Shown here: piece after piece, positions 14,815 through 23,437 of the stretch
Layout: the number at the start of each line of letters is the position of its first letter
Numbering within the stretch: the first letter of the stretch is position 1
NCBI GenBank assembly: GCA_002343075.1
Contig: DDRH01000037.1
Location: forward strand, 5,709-32,315
From: Phycisphaerales bacterium UBA2421
GTDB lineage: Bacteria; Planctomycetota; Phycisphaerae; Tepidisphaerales; Tepidisphaeraceae
Length of the DNA: 26,607 nt
Direction of reading: 5' to 3'
Translations under genes and position numbers: made by a program
The notes under the pieces: generated by a model
Told to the model about the DNA's origin: nothing
What the model saw: only the letters and a program-made list of their open reading frames with translations
The model's database searches: none

Positions 14815-15942
14815 ATGCAGATGTCAAACTATCCACCCCCACCCCCGCCACGTTCGCCGCTGGAACCACTCGCCTACGCGCAGCCTGCGGTTGTACTTCC
14901 GTTTGCTGACAAACGCGCCGGGCTGAAGGCCTGGGGTATTGTGTTGATCGTATTCGGTACACTGACCGGTTGCCTCACGCTGATGATCCCCCTTGGCGCG
15001 TGGATCCTGACTGCGGTGCCTGCCAACCAGGTGCCCAACCGTGGGGGCGTGATGGTTCAGATGGCGTTCGCGACGCTCATGTACGGTGCGGCGACTGCTT
15101 TGCTGGTCTGGATCGGCATCGCGTCCATTCGCCTGCGCCGATGGGTGCGTCCCGTGCTGGTGACTTTCAGCGGGCTGGCGATCGCTTCCTGCACGGCTGG
15201 CATCATCAGCTTGCTGGCTACCGCACCAGCAATGACTCGGAATGTAAACACGTCCATTCGCACCACGATGACCCCCGCAACCATGCCCGGACTGCCGCCG
15301 ACGCAAAATGTCACGACGATTAACACACCCATCCCCGGCGCGGCGGCGAGTATGTGGGTCGGGGTTCTGGTCGGCGTGGGGATGCTGATCGTCTTCGGCG
15401 TGGTTCTACCGGGAGCAGTGTTCTGGTTCTACCGGCAGGACGACACTCGGCTCACGCTGCAGTTCTTCGATCCGCCGCAAAGCTGGAGTGATCGTGCCCC
15501 GCTCCCCGTTATTGCGGTGGCGCTAACGGCGGCACTCTTGATGGTTTTGATGCTGTTTGGAGCGATTCAGCAGATTTTCCTCGCCGAGAGCATCAGGCAG
15601 GCTGTCGTGGTCACGGCGATCTCGCTTGTCATCGGAGTCGGCATGTTTTTTACAGCGGTGCTCAACTTCAACAACTCTCCCCGGGGATGGGTGGTCGCAT
15701 TGATAACGATTCTCCTCAGCACCGCGGGTTGGCTGGCGATCATCTTCATGACCAACTTTGCAGCACTTCTGAAATCGTTCGGTGTGACTGAAGCAGAAGC
15801 AGTTGGATTGACCGATCTCAGTTCCACGCAGCGCATCTCGCAGGCCGTTTCGACCGGGCTACTCGCCGCGGCAGCGGTCGGCTACATGTTCTGGTGCCGA
15901 AAGTTCTATTCGTCCAGCAGCGCCGCGATCCTGCATCGGTAG
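14815..15942 (+). CDS. Polytopic membrane protein, function unknown
   Basis: This encodes 375 residues. The N-terminus is cytosolic-looking and proline-rich (YPPPPPPRSPLEPLAY), followed by seven or eight hydrophobic helices at about 37-68, 82-103, 113-135, 180-206, 230-253, 262-284, 291-313 and 345-361. Between helices 3 and 4 lies a Thr/Asn/Pro-rich loop of about 40 residues, probably periplasmic. I recognise no catalytic motif, and the pattern does not match a transporter family I know. Starts at 14815 and 14821 are equally possible (MQMSN or MSN). A TAGACT sits 3 nt before the first ATG and 9 nt before the second. It is divergent from nuoC and convergent with zwf (7-bp gap). Confidence 0.7.
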   Translation: MQMSNYPPPPPPRSPLEPLAYAQPAVVLPFADKRAGLKAWGIVLIVFGTLTGCLTLMIPLGAWILTAVPANQVPNRGGVMVQMAFATLMYGAATALLVWIGIASIRLRRWVRPVLVTFSGLAIASCTAGIISLLATAPAMTRNVNTSIRTTMTPATMPGLPPTQNVTTINTPIPGAAASMWVGVLVGVGMLIVFGVVLPGAVFWFYRQDDTRLTLQFFDPPQSWSDRAPLPVIAVALTAALLMVLMLFGAIQQIFLAESIRQAVVVTAISLVIGVGMFFTAVLNFNNSPRGWVVALITILLSTAGWLAIIFMTNFAALLKSFGVTEAEAVGLTDLSSTQRISQAVSTGLLAAAAVGYMFWCRKFYSSSSAAILHR

Positions 15943-15949
15943 CGCCCGG

Positions 15950-17509
15950 TCAGAGCGAACACGCAATAATCGGGTCGGCACCCGCCTGGTCGGTCTGAAA
16001 CCACCGGCGGCCATCCAACTCAATCAGATCCATGCTCCGCTGCGGACCCCACGAACCCGGCACATACTGCTGCGGCGGCAGTTTGCTCTCCAGCCAGCCG
16101 AGTTCGATCGGATCGATGATGTTCCAGGCCGCCTCAACTTCATCCCCGCGGATGAACAGAGTCTGGTCACCCAGCATGCAATCAAAAATCAACCGCTCAT
16201 ACGCTTCCGGCGGTTCCTTGTGGAAGGCACTCTTGTAGAAGAAATCGAGGGCTACCGATTGAATGTTGAGCGTCCCGCCGGGCACCTTGCCATTCAGGCG
16301 CCAATCGATCCCTTCATCGGGAGCAATCTTGATAACCAGATCATTCGGGAAAACCGGCGCCTCGCACTGCTTCTGGAACAACGTCGTCGGCGGGGAGCGG
16401 AAGCGGACGACCACCTCGCTCAGCTTCTTGTTGAGCGCCTTGCCCGTGCGGATGTAGAACGGCATGCCACTCCATCGCCAGTTGTCGATAAACACCTTGA
16501 TGGCGCTGAACGTCTCTGTGCGGCTCCCCTCCTTCACGCCCTTCGCCTTCAGATATCCACTGGTTTCGATGTCTTTCTTTCCGTCGTTGTACCTGCCGGC
16601 ATCGTACTGCCCGCGAACGGCAAACTGGTCTACCTGGTTTTGCCTGATCGGGCGGATCGAGCGATAAACCTTTACCTTCTCGTCTCGAATCGCCTGCGCA
16701 TCGAGCGCGCTCGGAGGTTCCATCGCGACCAGCGCCATGATCTGAAAGATATGGTTCTGAATCATGTCGCGAGTTGCCCCGCTGTTGTCGTAATAGCCCG
16801 CGCGGTCGTCGGCGTTGACGGTTTCGCTCACGGTGATCTGAACGTGGTCGATATACTTATAGTTCCAGATAGGCTCAAAGATTGAGTTGGCGAACCGCAG
16901 CACCATCAGGTTCTGCACGGTCTCTTTTCCGAGGTAATGATCGATGCGGTAAACCTGCTCTTCGCCGAGTGTCGCGAGGCAGGTGGCATTGAGTTGTCTG
17001 GCCGACGCGCCATCTTTGCCGAACGGTTTCTCAATGATGACCCGGTGATACGGCGATTTGTTGGCATGCCGAACGGCACAGCCGCTCTTGCCGAGGTTGG
17101 AAATGATCGGCTCAAAGACGTTCGGCGGGGTGGAAATGTAGAACAAGCGGTTGCCTGCCGTATTGCAGCTCTTATCCACCTGCGTCAGTTTCTGGTTTAG
17201 AGTCGTGAACGACTCGACCTGATCATATTGCCCGGCACAGTAAAAAATGCGCTGTTCAAGGTACTTCCAGATCGACTCATCGATCGGCTTTTTGCCCTTC
17301 AGGCTGCGCGCGTTCTCTTCGATGGCCTTGCGGCAATCTTTGCGATATTCATCGTCGGTCATGGCGGTACGCGCATAGCCAATGAGCGCGAAATCAGGTG
17401 GGAGAAGTTTCTCCCGCGCCAGTTCATAGACGGCGGGCACGAGTTTCAGCTTGGATAGATCGCCCGAAGCGCCGAAGATTACCAACGCACAAGGAGCAGC
17501 CGATGGCAT
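15950..17509 (-). CDS. zwf: Glucose-6-phosphate 1-dehydrogenase
   Basis: This encodes 519 residues (usual length about 480-520). It oxidises glucose-6-phosphate to 6-phosphogluconolactone with NADP(H), the entry to the oxidative pentose phosphate pathway, in the cytosol. The dinucleotide motif GASGDLSKLK is at residues 13-22, EKPFGKD at 160-166, and the active-site signature RIDHYLGKETVQN at 188-200. Later come IFEPIWNY, GYYDNSGATRDMIQNH, the FIDNWRWSGMPFYIRTGK block and YERLIFDCMLGDQTLF. The start MPSAAPC is chosen for its position just before the dinucleotide fold and an AGGA 5 nt upstream; the longer frame adds 25 unsupported residues. It is last in the sucC-VOC-lipoprotein-zwf strand run, separated from the lipoprotein gene by 143 bp, so it may have its own promoter. 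No pgl or gnd is adjacent. Confidence 0.96.
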   Translation of the reverse strand: MPSAAPCALVIFGASGDLSKLKLVPAVYELAREKLLPPDFALIGYARTAMTDDEYRKDCRKAIEENARSLKGKKPIDESIWKYLEQRIFYCAGQYDQVESFTTLNQKLTQVDKSCNTAGNRLFYISTPPNVFEPIISNLGKSGCAVRHANKSPYHRVIIEKPFGKDGASARQLNATCLATLGEEQVYRIDHYLGKETVQNLMVLRFANSIFEPIWNYKYIDHVQITVSETVNADDRAGYYDNSGATRDMIQNHIFQIMALVAMEPPSALDAQAIRDEKVKVYRSIRPIRQNQVDQFAVRGQYDAGRYNDGKKDIETSGYLKAKGVKEGSRTETFSAIKVFIDNWRWSGMPFYIRTGKALNKKLSEVVVRFRSPPTTLFQKQCEAPVFPNDLVIKIAPDEGIDWRLNGKVPGGTLNIQSVALDFFYKSAFHKEPPEAYERLIFDCMLGDQTLFIRGDEVEAAWNIIDPIELGWLESKLPPQQYVPGSWGPQRSMDLIELDGRRWFQTDQAGADPIIACSL

Positions 17510-17652
17510 AATGATCCTACTTTCAATTCCTTGACCTGTCGCCCAAACAAACCCAATCCCCGAAACACTGGATATCCTTGTCAAATCTGGGCAGCACCAC
17601 CAAATCGCTTCCGCCCAGGCCGCCCGGACACAGCACTACACCGGAAACGTCA

Positions 17653-18294
17653 CTACATCTGCTCATACTTGACCGATCGCGCCTTGCTGACAAATGTGCC
17701 GCTCGCCTTAACCGGCTCGCCAATTTTTTCGTCGGCGGGCTTGTTGGGGTCTTCGCTCTCGCCAAACTTCGTCTCCTGCAAGAGCAGCTCGAACGAACCC
17801 TGCAAGCCAGCGTAAGAACCTGCCTTCTGAAACGCCCGATCGATGACCATGCTTCCTTCGACGACGACATAGTCTTTACCATCACCCAGCGAGAGTTTGC
17901 TCACCCCCGGCGCAAGCGGATCACCACCGCGGGGGAGCACCTGCAGCTTGGCATCTTCTAGATCGGCGTAAGTGCCTGCCGGAGCTACCTTTGCGCCGGG
18001 GGCGAGGCGCCCGGCCAGCATAAACTGCTTCCCGGACAGCTCGTAACCTTGCGGTGCCTGAGGCTGCCCGTCGCGCGGGGGACGAGATTCGTAAACTGTG
18101 AAACCCTCGATTTCAACCGACGTCTCGGTACCCCCGGCCAGCGTGAGCTTGATCCCGAAAGGCGGATCAACGCTAACGACCTCGCCCATTCCCGGCTGCG
18201 ACTCCGCGATCGGCTTCGATGACGATTCATCGCACCCGACAGCGGCGAACCCAACGAACAGACTTCCAACAGCGATTCGTATCAAGCGATTCAT
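17653..18294 (-). CDS. Putative lipoprotein
   Basis: This encodes 213 residues. The N-terminus MNRLIRIAVGSLFVGFAAVGC is a type II signal peptide with lipobox AVGC (Cys21), so it should be lipid-anchored to an envelope membrane. The mature part starts with a Ser-rich linker. It looks beta-rich, with repeated short units such as GEVVSVDPPFGIKLTLAGG and KLSLGDGKDYVVVEGS, and no motif that I can name. The start is supported by GGAG 7 nt upstream of the ATG. Its gene follows the VOC gene by 30 bp, so the two are probably co-transcribed, but a functional link is not evident. Confidence 0.75.
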   Translation of the reverse strand: MNRLIRIAVGSLFVGFAAVGCDESSSKPIAESQPGMGEVVSVDPPFGIKLTLAGGTETSVEIEGFTVYESRPPRDGQPQAPQGYELSGKQFMLAGRLAPGAKVAPAGTYADLEDAKLQVLPRGGDPLAPGVSKLSLGDGKDYVVVEGSMVIDRAFQKAGSYAGLQGSFELLLQETKFGESEDPNKPADEKIGEPVKASGTFVSKARSVKYEQM

Positions 18295-18324
18295 GCGCAA
18301 CTCCGTTTCGGTTCGGATCAACGG

Positions 18325-18837
18325 TTACCCTGCGGCGGTCGGTGGAAAACTGGCTTCGCTGAGGCCGCAGTTGATTTCCAGCAGATTACCATCAGGATCG
18401 CGAAAGTGGGCCACCCGAAGCATCCAATCTTTCTGGTCATGCGGCTGGGTCACAAACTCTACGCCCCGGGTCTTCATTTTCGCATATGCCTCGTCCACGT
18501 CGTTGACTTCAATGACCAGTAACACCGAATCGCAGCTTGTCCCGCGCGGCGTGGGGCTTCCGGGCGAGGTCACCTTGTTCATCAGTTCTCGAGAAAAAAG
18601 CGCAAGCGTGTGATGCCCTGCTTCAAACTCCGCATAGACGCTGCCTTCGCCGTCAAACCTGGGCCGAAAGCCCAGGACGTCCCTGTAAAATCGATAACAT
18701 CGGTCCATGTCTTCCACCAGCAGCCGGGTGTGAATGAACCGCGGCGCGGGTGGAGCGGGGACGACCGTCTCTCGACGCGAACTTCCTTCAGCATTCTTCT
18801 TGCGGATAGCCATCGGTCCGTTCCAAATTGCAGTCAT
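18325..18837 (-). CDS. VOC-superfamily (glyoxalase/bleomycin-resistance-like) protein
   Basis: This encodes 170 residues, or 162 if it starts at MAIRKKN (18813). Residues after about 30 form one VOC domain: [26 protein letters not shown], then [15 protein letters not shown], then [28 protein letters not shown], ending [12 protein letters not shown]. These are the paired beta-alpha-beta-beta-beta modules with the usual metal-ligand region (H at the first strand, E in LLEI). The family includes glyoxalase I, dioxygenases and fosfomycin or bleomycin resistance proteins; which applies cannot be read here. The ATG at 18837 lies 3 bp after the sucC stop, which points to translational coupling. A basic, Ser-rich N-terminal extension of about 30 residues precedes the domain. 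Confidence 0.82.
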   Translation of the reverse strand: MTAIWNGPMAIRKKNAEGSSRRETVVPAPPAPRFIHTRLLVEDMDRCYRFYRDVLGFRPRFDGEGSVYAEFEAGHHTLALFSRELMNKVTSPGSPTPRGTSCDSVLLVIEVNDVDEAYAKMKTRGVEFVTQPHDQKDWMLRVAHFRDPDGNLLEINCGLSEASFPPTAAG

Positions 18838-18840
18838 CCA

Positions 18841-20016
18841 TCAGGCAGCCTTGACGGCAGCGGTCACTTTCTCGGCGGCGTCGGTGAGGTCGGTTGCTGT
18901 CACCAGCGTCGGCAGCTCCTGCTTCGCCGCGGAGAGAATTTCGCGTGCCTTTTCGACATTCGTACCCTCCAGCCGAACGACCACCGGCACCTTAAACCCG
19001 ATTGATCGCCCCGCAGACACCAATGCCTCGGCAATCAGGTCGCATTTGGCTATCCCTCCGAAGATATTGACAAGGATGCCCTTCACATTTGGGTCGGAAA
19101 GAATGATTCCGAATGCCTCCTGCGCCCCCTCGGCAGTGACCCCCCCGCCGACGTCGAGGAAGTTGGCCGGCTCGGCTCCGTGAAGCTTGATTATGTCCAT
19201 CGTTGCCATGGCCAGTCCTGCACCGTTTACAAGGCAACCGATTGTTCCATCGAGGGCAATGTAGTTAAGGCTCGCCTTCTTGGCGCGCACATCCAGCGGG
19301 CGTTCCTGGCTCTCGTCGGCCATTTCCTCGATCTCTTTGTGGCGGAACAGCGCGTTCTCGTCAAAGTTAAACTTCGCGTCGATCGCCACAAGCTCTCCGG
19401 CTTTGGTAACCACAAGCGGGTTGATTTCAGCGATCGAAGCATCGGTTGCGAAGAACGCCTTTGCAAGGTTGGCAATCAGTTTCGCAGCCTCGGTTGCCAG
19501 CTTGTCTTTGAAGCCAAGTCGGTATGCGACATCGCGCGCGATATAGCCCTGCATACCCAACATTGGATGCAGCGGGATTTTCAGCACCTTTTCGGGAGAT
19601 TTTTTCGCAACTTCTTCAATCTCAACCCCACCTTCAGCGCTGGCGATGAGGGTTGCGGTGTTGCGGGATCGGTCGATGGTGATGGCGAGGTAGTATTCCC
19701 TGGCGATGTCCACCCCGGGCGCCACCAGCAGCACGGAAACGGGTACGCCCTCCGGCCCGGTTTGCACGCTCACCATGCGATTGCTGAGCATGAATTCGGC
19801 AGCGGTGCGGGCCTCTTTGGCCGTGTGAGCCAGTTTGACAAAACCAGCCTTGCCACGCCCGCCGGCGTAAACCTGCGCTTTGACGACGCACATCTGCCCG
19901 CCGAACTCTTCAAAGGCTTTGACCGCTTCATCGGGCGAATAGACCACTCTGGCAGGGGGCACATTGACGCCGAACTTGCTCAGAATCTGTCGCGATTGAA
20001 ATTCATGTATTTTCAT
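18841..20016 (-). CDS. sucC: Succinate-CoA ligase (ADP-forming) beta subunit
   Basis: This encodes 391 residues (E. coli SucC 388). With SucD it interconverts succinyl-CoA and succinate with nucleotide phosphorylation in the TCA cycle. Signatures: N-terminal [20 protein letters not shown]-grasp segment [18 protein letters not shown], the [17 protein letters not shown] strand, [30 protein letters not shown], and [29 protein letters not shown], which contributes to the CoA/phosphate site. The C-terminal ligase domain is complete ([11 protein letters not shown]). sucD normally follows sucC directly but is absent here; a VOC gene takes its place. The gene is divergent from dxr across a 111-bp intergenic region, which must hold both promoters. 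No strong ribosome-binding site is seen. Confidence 0.96.
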   Translation of the reverse strand: MKIHEFQSRQILSKFGVNVPPARVVYSPDEAVKAFEEFGGQMCVVKAQVYAGGRGKAGFVKLAHTAKEARTAAEFMLSNRMVSVQTGPEGVPVSVLLVAPGVDIAREYYLAITIDRSRNTATLIASAEGGVEIEEVAKKSPEKVLKIPLHPMLGMQGYIARDVAYRLGFKDKLATEAAKLIANLAKAFFATDASIAEINPLVVTKAGELVAIDAKFNFDENALFRHKEIEEMADESQERPLDVRAKKASLNYIALDGTIGCLVNGAGLAMATMDIIKLHGAEPANFLDVGGGVTAEGAQEAFGIILSDPNVKGILVNIFGGIAKCDLIAEALVSAGRSIGFKVPVVVRLEGTNVEKAREILSAAKQELPTLVTATDLTDAAEKVTAAVKAA

Positions 20017-20127
20017 TGCGTTGTTTATCTCAAGTGATGGTGTGATAGAACCATACCCGCCCGCCGGGGTGGTCGCAAACTGCGCGGCGCTTGCCGAAAG
20101 CGGCGTGTTGGCTGATAAACGACACCT

Positions 20128-21291
20128 GTGACGCCCACGCCTCCACCCCCGCCCCGCCGGGTTGCCATTCTCGGTTCAACGGGTTCCATCGGAAGGAGCG
20201 CGCTTGACGTGATTCGGGCACACCCCGATCGCCTGCACTTGGTGGGACTGAGCGCGCATCAGAATGTCGAGTTGCTGGCTGCGCAGTGCGCAGAGTTTGG
20301 GCCGACGGCCGTTGCGATTGCGGACCACGCTGGCGCACGGGCGCTAAGAGATCGATTCGCAGGTCAGATTCATGTCGGAACGGAAGGTCTCACAGCGCTC
20401 GCCTGCCGCGACGATGTCGACGTCGTCCTGGCTGCAATCGTCGGCTCGGCGGGGTTACCGGCTGTGCTGGCGGCGATACGCGCTGGAAAGCAGCTTGCAC
20501 TGGCCAACAAAGAGTGCCTGGTCGTGGCTGGCGAGATTCTCATGCGAGAGGCAGCGGCGCGCGGGGTAGTGATTCTGCCGGTCGACTCGGAACACTCTGC
20601 GGTTTTCCAGGCGATGAAGTCGGGTCGGCGCGATGAAGTCCGCCGAGTCATCCTCACCGCCAGCGGCGGACCGTTTCGAAACTGGTCCGCGGAACAGATG
20701 TCGCGCGCGACGGTGGCCGATGCGTTAAACCATCCAACGTGGAGCATGGGCAAAAAGATCAGCATTGACTCAGCAACGATGTTTAACAAAGCACTGGAGA
20801 TCATTGAGGCGGTATGGCTGTTTGACCTGCCTCCGGAGCGCGTTGAGGTGGTAATCCACCCCGAGTCGGTGGTTCATTCCATGGTGGAGTTTGTTGACGG
20901 CAGCGTTATCGCGCAACTTTCCCCGCCGGACATGAGGACGCCCATTCAGTATTCGCTTTGTTATCCAGATCGCATTCCGGGGAGTGCCCCAAAATTAGAC
21001 ATTAATAGGGCATTCGGGCTGACGTTTGCCCCGCCTGACCCGCAACGTTTCCCGGCGCTGCGGCTGGCTTATGAGGTCGCACGACAGCGCGGGACAATGG
21101 GTGCCGTGCTCAATGCAGCCAACGAAGAGGCGGTGGCGGGGTTTACGACCGGTAAGATCGCGTTTGGGCAGATCGCATCGCTGGTGGAGACTATAATGCA
21201 GCGGCATCGGGTGCAGCCAAACCCGTCGTTGGACGATCTAATGGAGGCCGACCGCTGGGCGCGCACGCAAGTCGGCGAATTGATTTGCTAG
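20128..21291 (+). CDS. dxr: 1-deoxy-D-xylulose-5-phosphate reductoisomerase
   Basis: This encodes 387 residues (E. coli 398). It converts DXP to 2-C-methyl-D-erythritol 4-phosphate with NADPH in the MEP isoprenoid pathway. Signatures in order: VAILGSTGSIGRSALDVI (NADPH site, G16-G22), LALANKECLVVAGE, PVDSEHSAVFQ (metal ligands), LTASGGPF, NHPTWSMGKKISIDSATMFNKALE, HPESVVHSMVEFVDGSVIAQL, and GAVLNAANEEAV. The start is a GTG, as no in-frame ATG lies near; the fold begins ten residues later after a run of prolines. Its stop lies 32 bp before the chosen rseP ATG, the common dxr-rseP pairing of bacteria. Confidence 0.96.
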   Translation: MTPTPPPPPRRVAILGSTGSIGRSALDVIRAHPDRLHLVGLSAHQNVELLAAQCAEFGPTAVAIADHAGARALRDRFAGQIHVGTEGLTALACRDDVDVVLAAIVGSAGLPAVLAAIRAGKQLALANKECLVVAGEILMREAAARGVVILPVDSEHSAVFQAMKSGRRDEVRRVILTASGGPFRNWSAEQMSRATVADALNHPTWSMGKKISIDSATMFNKALEIIEAVWLFDLPPERVEVVIHPESVVHSMVEFVDGSVIAQLSPPDMRTPIQYSLCYPDRIPGSAPKLDINRAFGLTFAPPDPQRFPALRLAYEVARQRGTMGAVLNAANEEAVAGFTTGKIAFGQIASLVETIMQRHRVQPNPSLDDLMEADRWARTQVGELIC

Positions 21292-21323
21292 TCGCATCGC
21301 CCGCTGGAGTTTTTGGACCAAAT

Positions 21324-23378
21324 ATGGATTTCACTTCGCTACTCAGTTTTCTCTTGCTCATTTTCGGCTTCGGCTTCGTGATTTTCTGGCACGAGCTTGG
21401 CCACTTTCTGGCCGCCAAGTGGGCCGGAGTAAAGGTTGAACAGTTCGCGGTCGGCTTTGGGCAGGCATTGCTCTGCTGGCGAAAGGGAATCGGTACAACC
21501 GTCGGCACCAGCGCCCCTCGAATGCAGAGAGCGATCAACGACGCGCGCGCCCGTGGAGAGCTTGGCAGCGAAGCCGAACTGCGCGATCGTCTCGGGATCG
21601 GGGAGACCGAATACCGACTCAACTGGATCCCACTCGGCGGATACGTCAAGATGCTCGGCCAGGACGACATGAATCCCAATTCGCAGTCGGCCGATCCTCG
21701 CTCGTACAACAGCAAGTCGATCGGCAAGCGAATGGTGATCGTCTCGGCGGGGGGGATTATGAATGTCATCCTCGCGGCGATCCTCTTCGTCTTCCTGTTC
21801 CTTTACGGCTTCCGAACACCGGCAGCAGTGGTGGGATGGGCGCAGTCGGGTTCGCCCGCCGACCGGGCCGGATTGCAGGCCGGCGACCGCATTTTGCGGT
21901 TCAACGGCGCACGTATGCACGACTTCAACAAGATCAGGATCGAAACTGCCCTCGCCCACCCCACCGAGCCGGCGATCGTTGACGTGCAAAAGCCGGACGG
22001 CACGATCAAGACGCTCAGCATTCTCCCCCTGCCCGAGGCCACCGCTGGCGGTTTTCTGCAGATTGGCGTTGGGCCGGCGCAATTGCTCGAAGCCGCAGAA
22101 GGACTAGACAAGCTCCCCGCGGCAGTCGAACTCTCGCAGCCGAGCGTGCGGCTGATGCGCGCGGGCGACGCCATCGCCGCCATCAACGGCCAACCCCTGC
22201 CCACTGCCACGCTTCCCGCAGAATTGGACGCAAACTGGGCCAGGTTCGATCAGGCCGTGCAGGCTTCCCAGGGCAGGCCGATTCAACTCACATTGAAGAA
22301 CACCGACGGCTCGGTGCGCGATATCGAGCTACAGCCAACTTTTGAACCCGCCTTCGGTGCCGCCCTCTCCGGTATCGCTGGCATGCAGCCGCGCGTGGTG
22401 ATTGCGTATCTGCAGGAAAAGAGTGCGGCGCGGGGCAAGCTGCAGCCGGGCGATGTCGTGACGCGCGTCTCCGCGAACACGCCGAGCCACGACGCCGTTG
22501 ATAATCCGACGCGGCAGCAGTTTCAAAAGGTAGTTGAATCCGCCTCGATCGCGGGGGCGACAATCGACATCGAGGTCGATCGCCAGGGTGAGCGCGTCGT
22601 GATCGACGATCTGCCCCTGAACGTGAAGATCGAGTCGATGATCGGCATCGATCGCCGGGGACTGGGTGTGGGGCTAAGTGACGAGACAGCCGACGCCGTT
22701 GTTGCAGGCGTGCTCCCGGAGAGTGGCGCTGCCAATGCTGGTATCCGCGGGGGCGTGAGGATTGTTTCTGTCGCTGGCCAGCCGGTGAAGAGTTGGTTTG
22801 AGTTGTTCGCCGGGCTGCGAGCGGTCTTGCCGGACCAACCGGTCTCGATCGGGCTGCAGACCCCTGCCGGCGCGGAGACGGTACAGTTTACGCTCGACAA
22901 GACGCAACACGATCTACTCGCTAAGCAGCGCTTTACGCACAATCTCCCGTTGAAGGACCGAACCGAACTCCGGCAAACCAGTAACCCGCTGGTTGCGATG
23001 GCGTGGGGTGCCGGTGAAACGCGCGACCTGATCACCCAGTTTTACATCACGCTCAAACGCATGCTCATTCAGCAGTCGATCAGCGCGAAGAACCTCAGCG
23101 GACCGGTGGGGATCATCGATGCCGGGGTGCGCATCACAAGCAGAGGTCCGGATTGGCTGGTCTGGTATCTCGCAATCATCAGCGCGAACCTGGCGGTGGT
23201 GAACTTCCTGCCGCTGCCGATTGTCGACGGGGGGCTGTTTGTGTTTCTGATCATTGAGAAGATCCGCGGCAAGCCTTTATCAAACGCGGTGATGACCGCC
23301 ACCCAGCTTGTGGGCTTGGCGCTGCTGCTGAGCTTGTTTGTGTTTGTCACCTACAACGACATTCTACGCCTGTTCTGA
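21324..23378 (+). CDS. rseP: Site-2 intramembrane zinc metalloprotease, RseP family
   Basis: This encodes 684 residues, long for the family (E. coli RseP 450). The first membrane helix carries the zinc motif HELGH (23-27). The third ligand site is NFLPLPIVDGG (N627-G637, D635). Between them are three PDZ-like segments: around 165-250 (SGSPADRAGLQAGDRILRFNG), around 350-440 (EKSAARGKLQPGDVVTRVSA) and around 455-530 (ESGAANAGIRGGVRIVSVAG), against two in E. coli. An extra charged stretch of about 50 residues follows the first helix. It should cleave anti-sigma factors or signal-peptide remnants in the inner membrane. The start MDFTSLL is chosen because the longer frame overlaps dxr and the helix begins right there. 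It is coupled to dxr and convergent with the MnmE-like gene. Confidence 0.93.
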   Translation: MDFTSLLSFLLLIFGFGFVIFWHELGHFLAAKWAGVKVEQFAVGFGQALLCWRKGIGTTVGTSAPRMQRAINDARARGELGSEAELRDRLGIGETEYRLNWIPLGGYVKMLGQDDMNPNSQSADPRSYNSKSIGKRMVIVSAGGIMNVILAAILFVFLFLYGFRTPAAVVGWAQSGSPADRAGLQAGDRILRFNGARMHDFNKIRIETALAHPTEPAIVDVQKPDGTIKTLSILPLPEATAGGFLQIGVGPAQLLEAAEGLDKLPAAVELSQPSVRLMRAGDAIAAINGQPLPTATLPAELDANWARFDQAVQASQGRPIQLTLKNTDGSVRDIELQPTFEPAFGAALSGIAGMQPRVVIAYLQEKSAARGKLQPGDVVTRVSANTPSHDAVDNPTRQQFQKVVESASIAGATIDIEVDRQGERVVIDDLPLNVKIESMIGIDRRGLGVGLSDETADAVVAGVLPESGAANAGIRGGVRIVSVAGQPVKSWFELFAGLRAVLPDQPVSIGLQTPAGAETVQFTLDKTQHDLLAKQRFTHNLPLKDRTELRQTSNPLVAMAWGAGETRDLITQFYITLKRMLIQQSISAKNLSGPVGIIDAGVRITSRGPDWLVWYLAIISANLAVVNFLPLPIVDGGLFVFLIIEKIRGKPLSNAVMTATQLVGLALLLSLFVFVTYNDILRLF

Positions 23379-23437
23379 GCATCTAAGTCCCTGCCGCAAC
23401 CGGACTTCCGGCGCAGAGAGGGAAGCATCGCGCGTTC

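Noticed and set aside
17576..17581. TTGACA on the minus strand upstream of zwf as a -35 box
   Set aside because: No acceptable -10 hexamer lies at 16-18 nt from it.
20030..20127. Similar GATAAAC strings before both sucC and dxr as paired promoters
   Set aside because: The match is only seven bases, distances to the start codons differ, and no -35 is visible; too weak to list.
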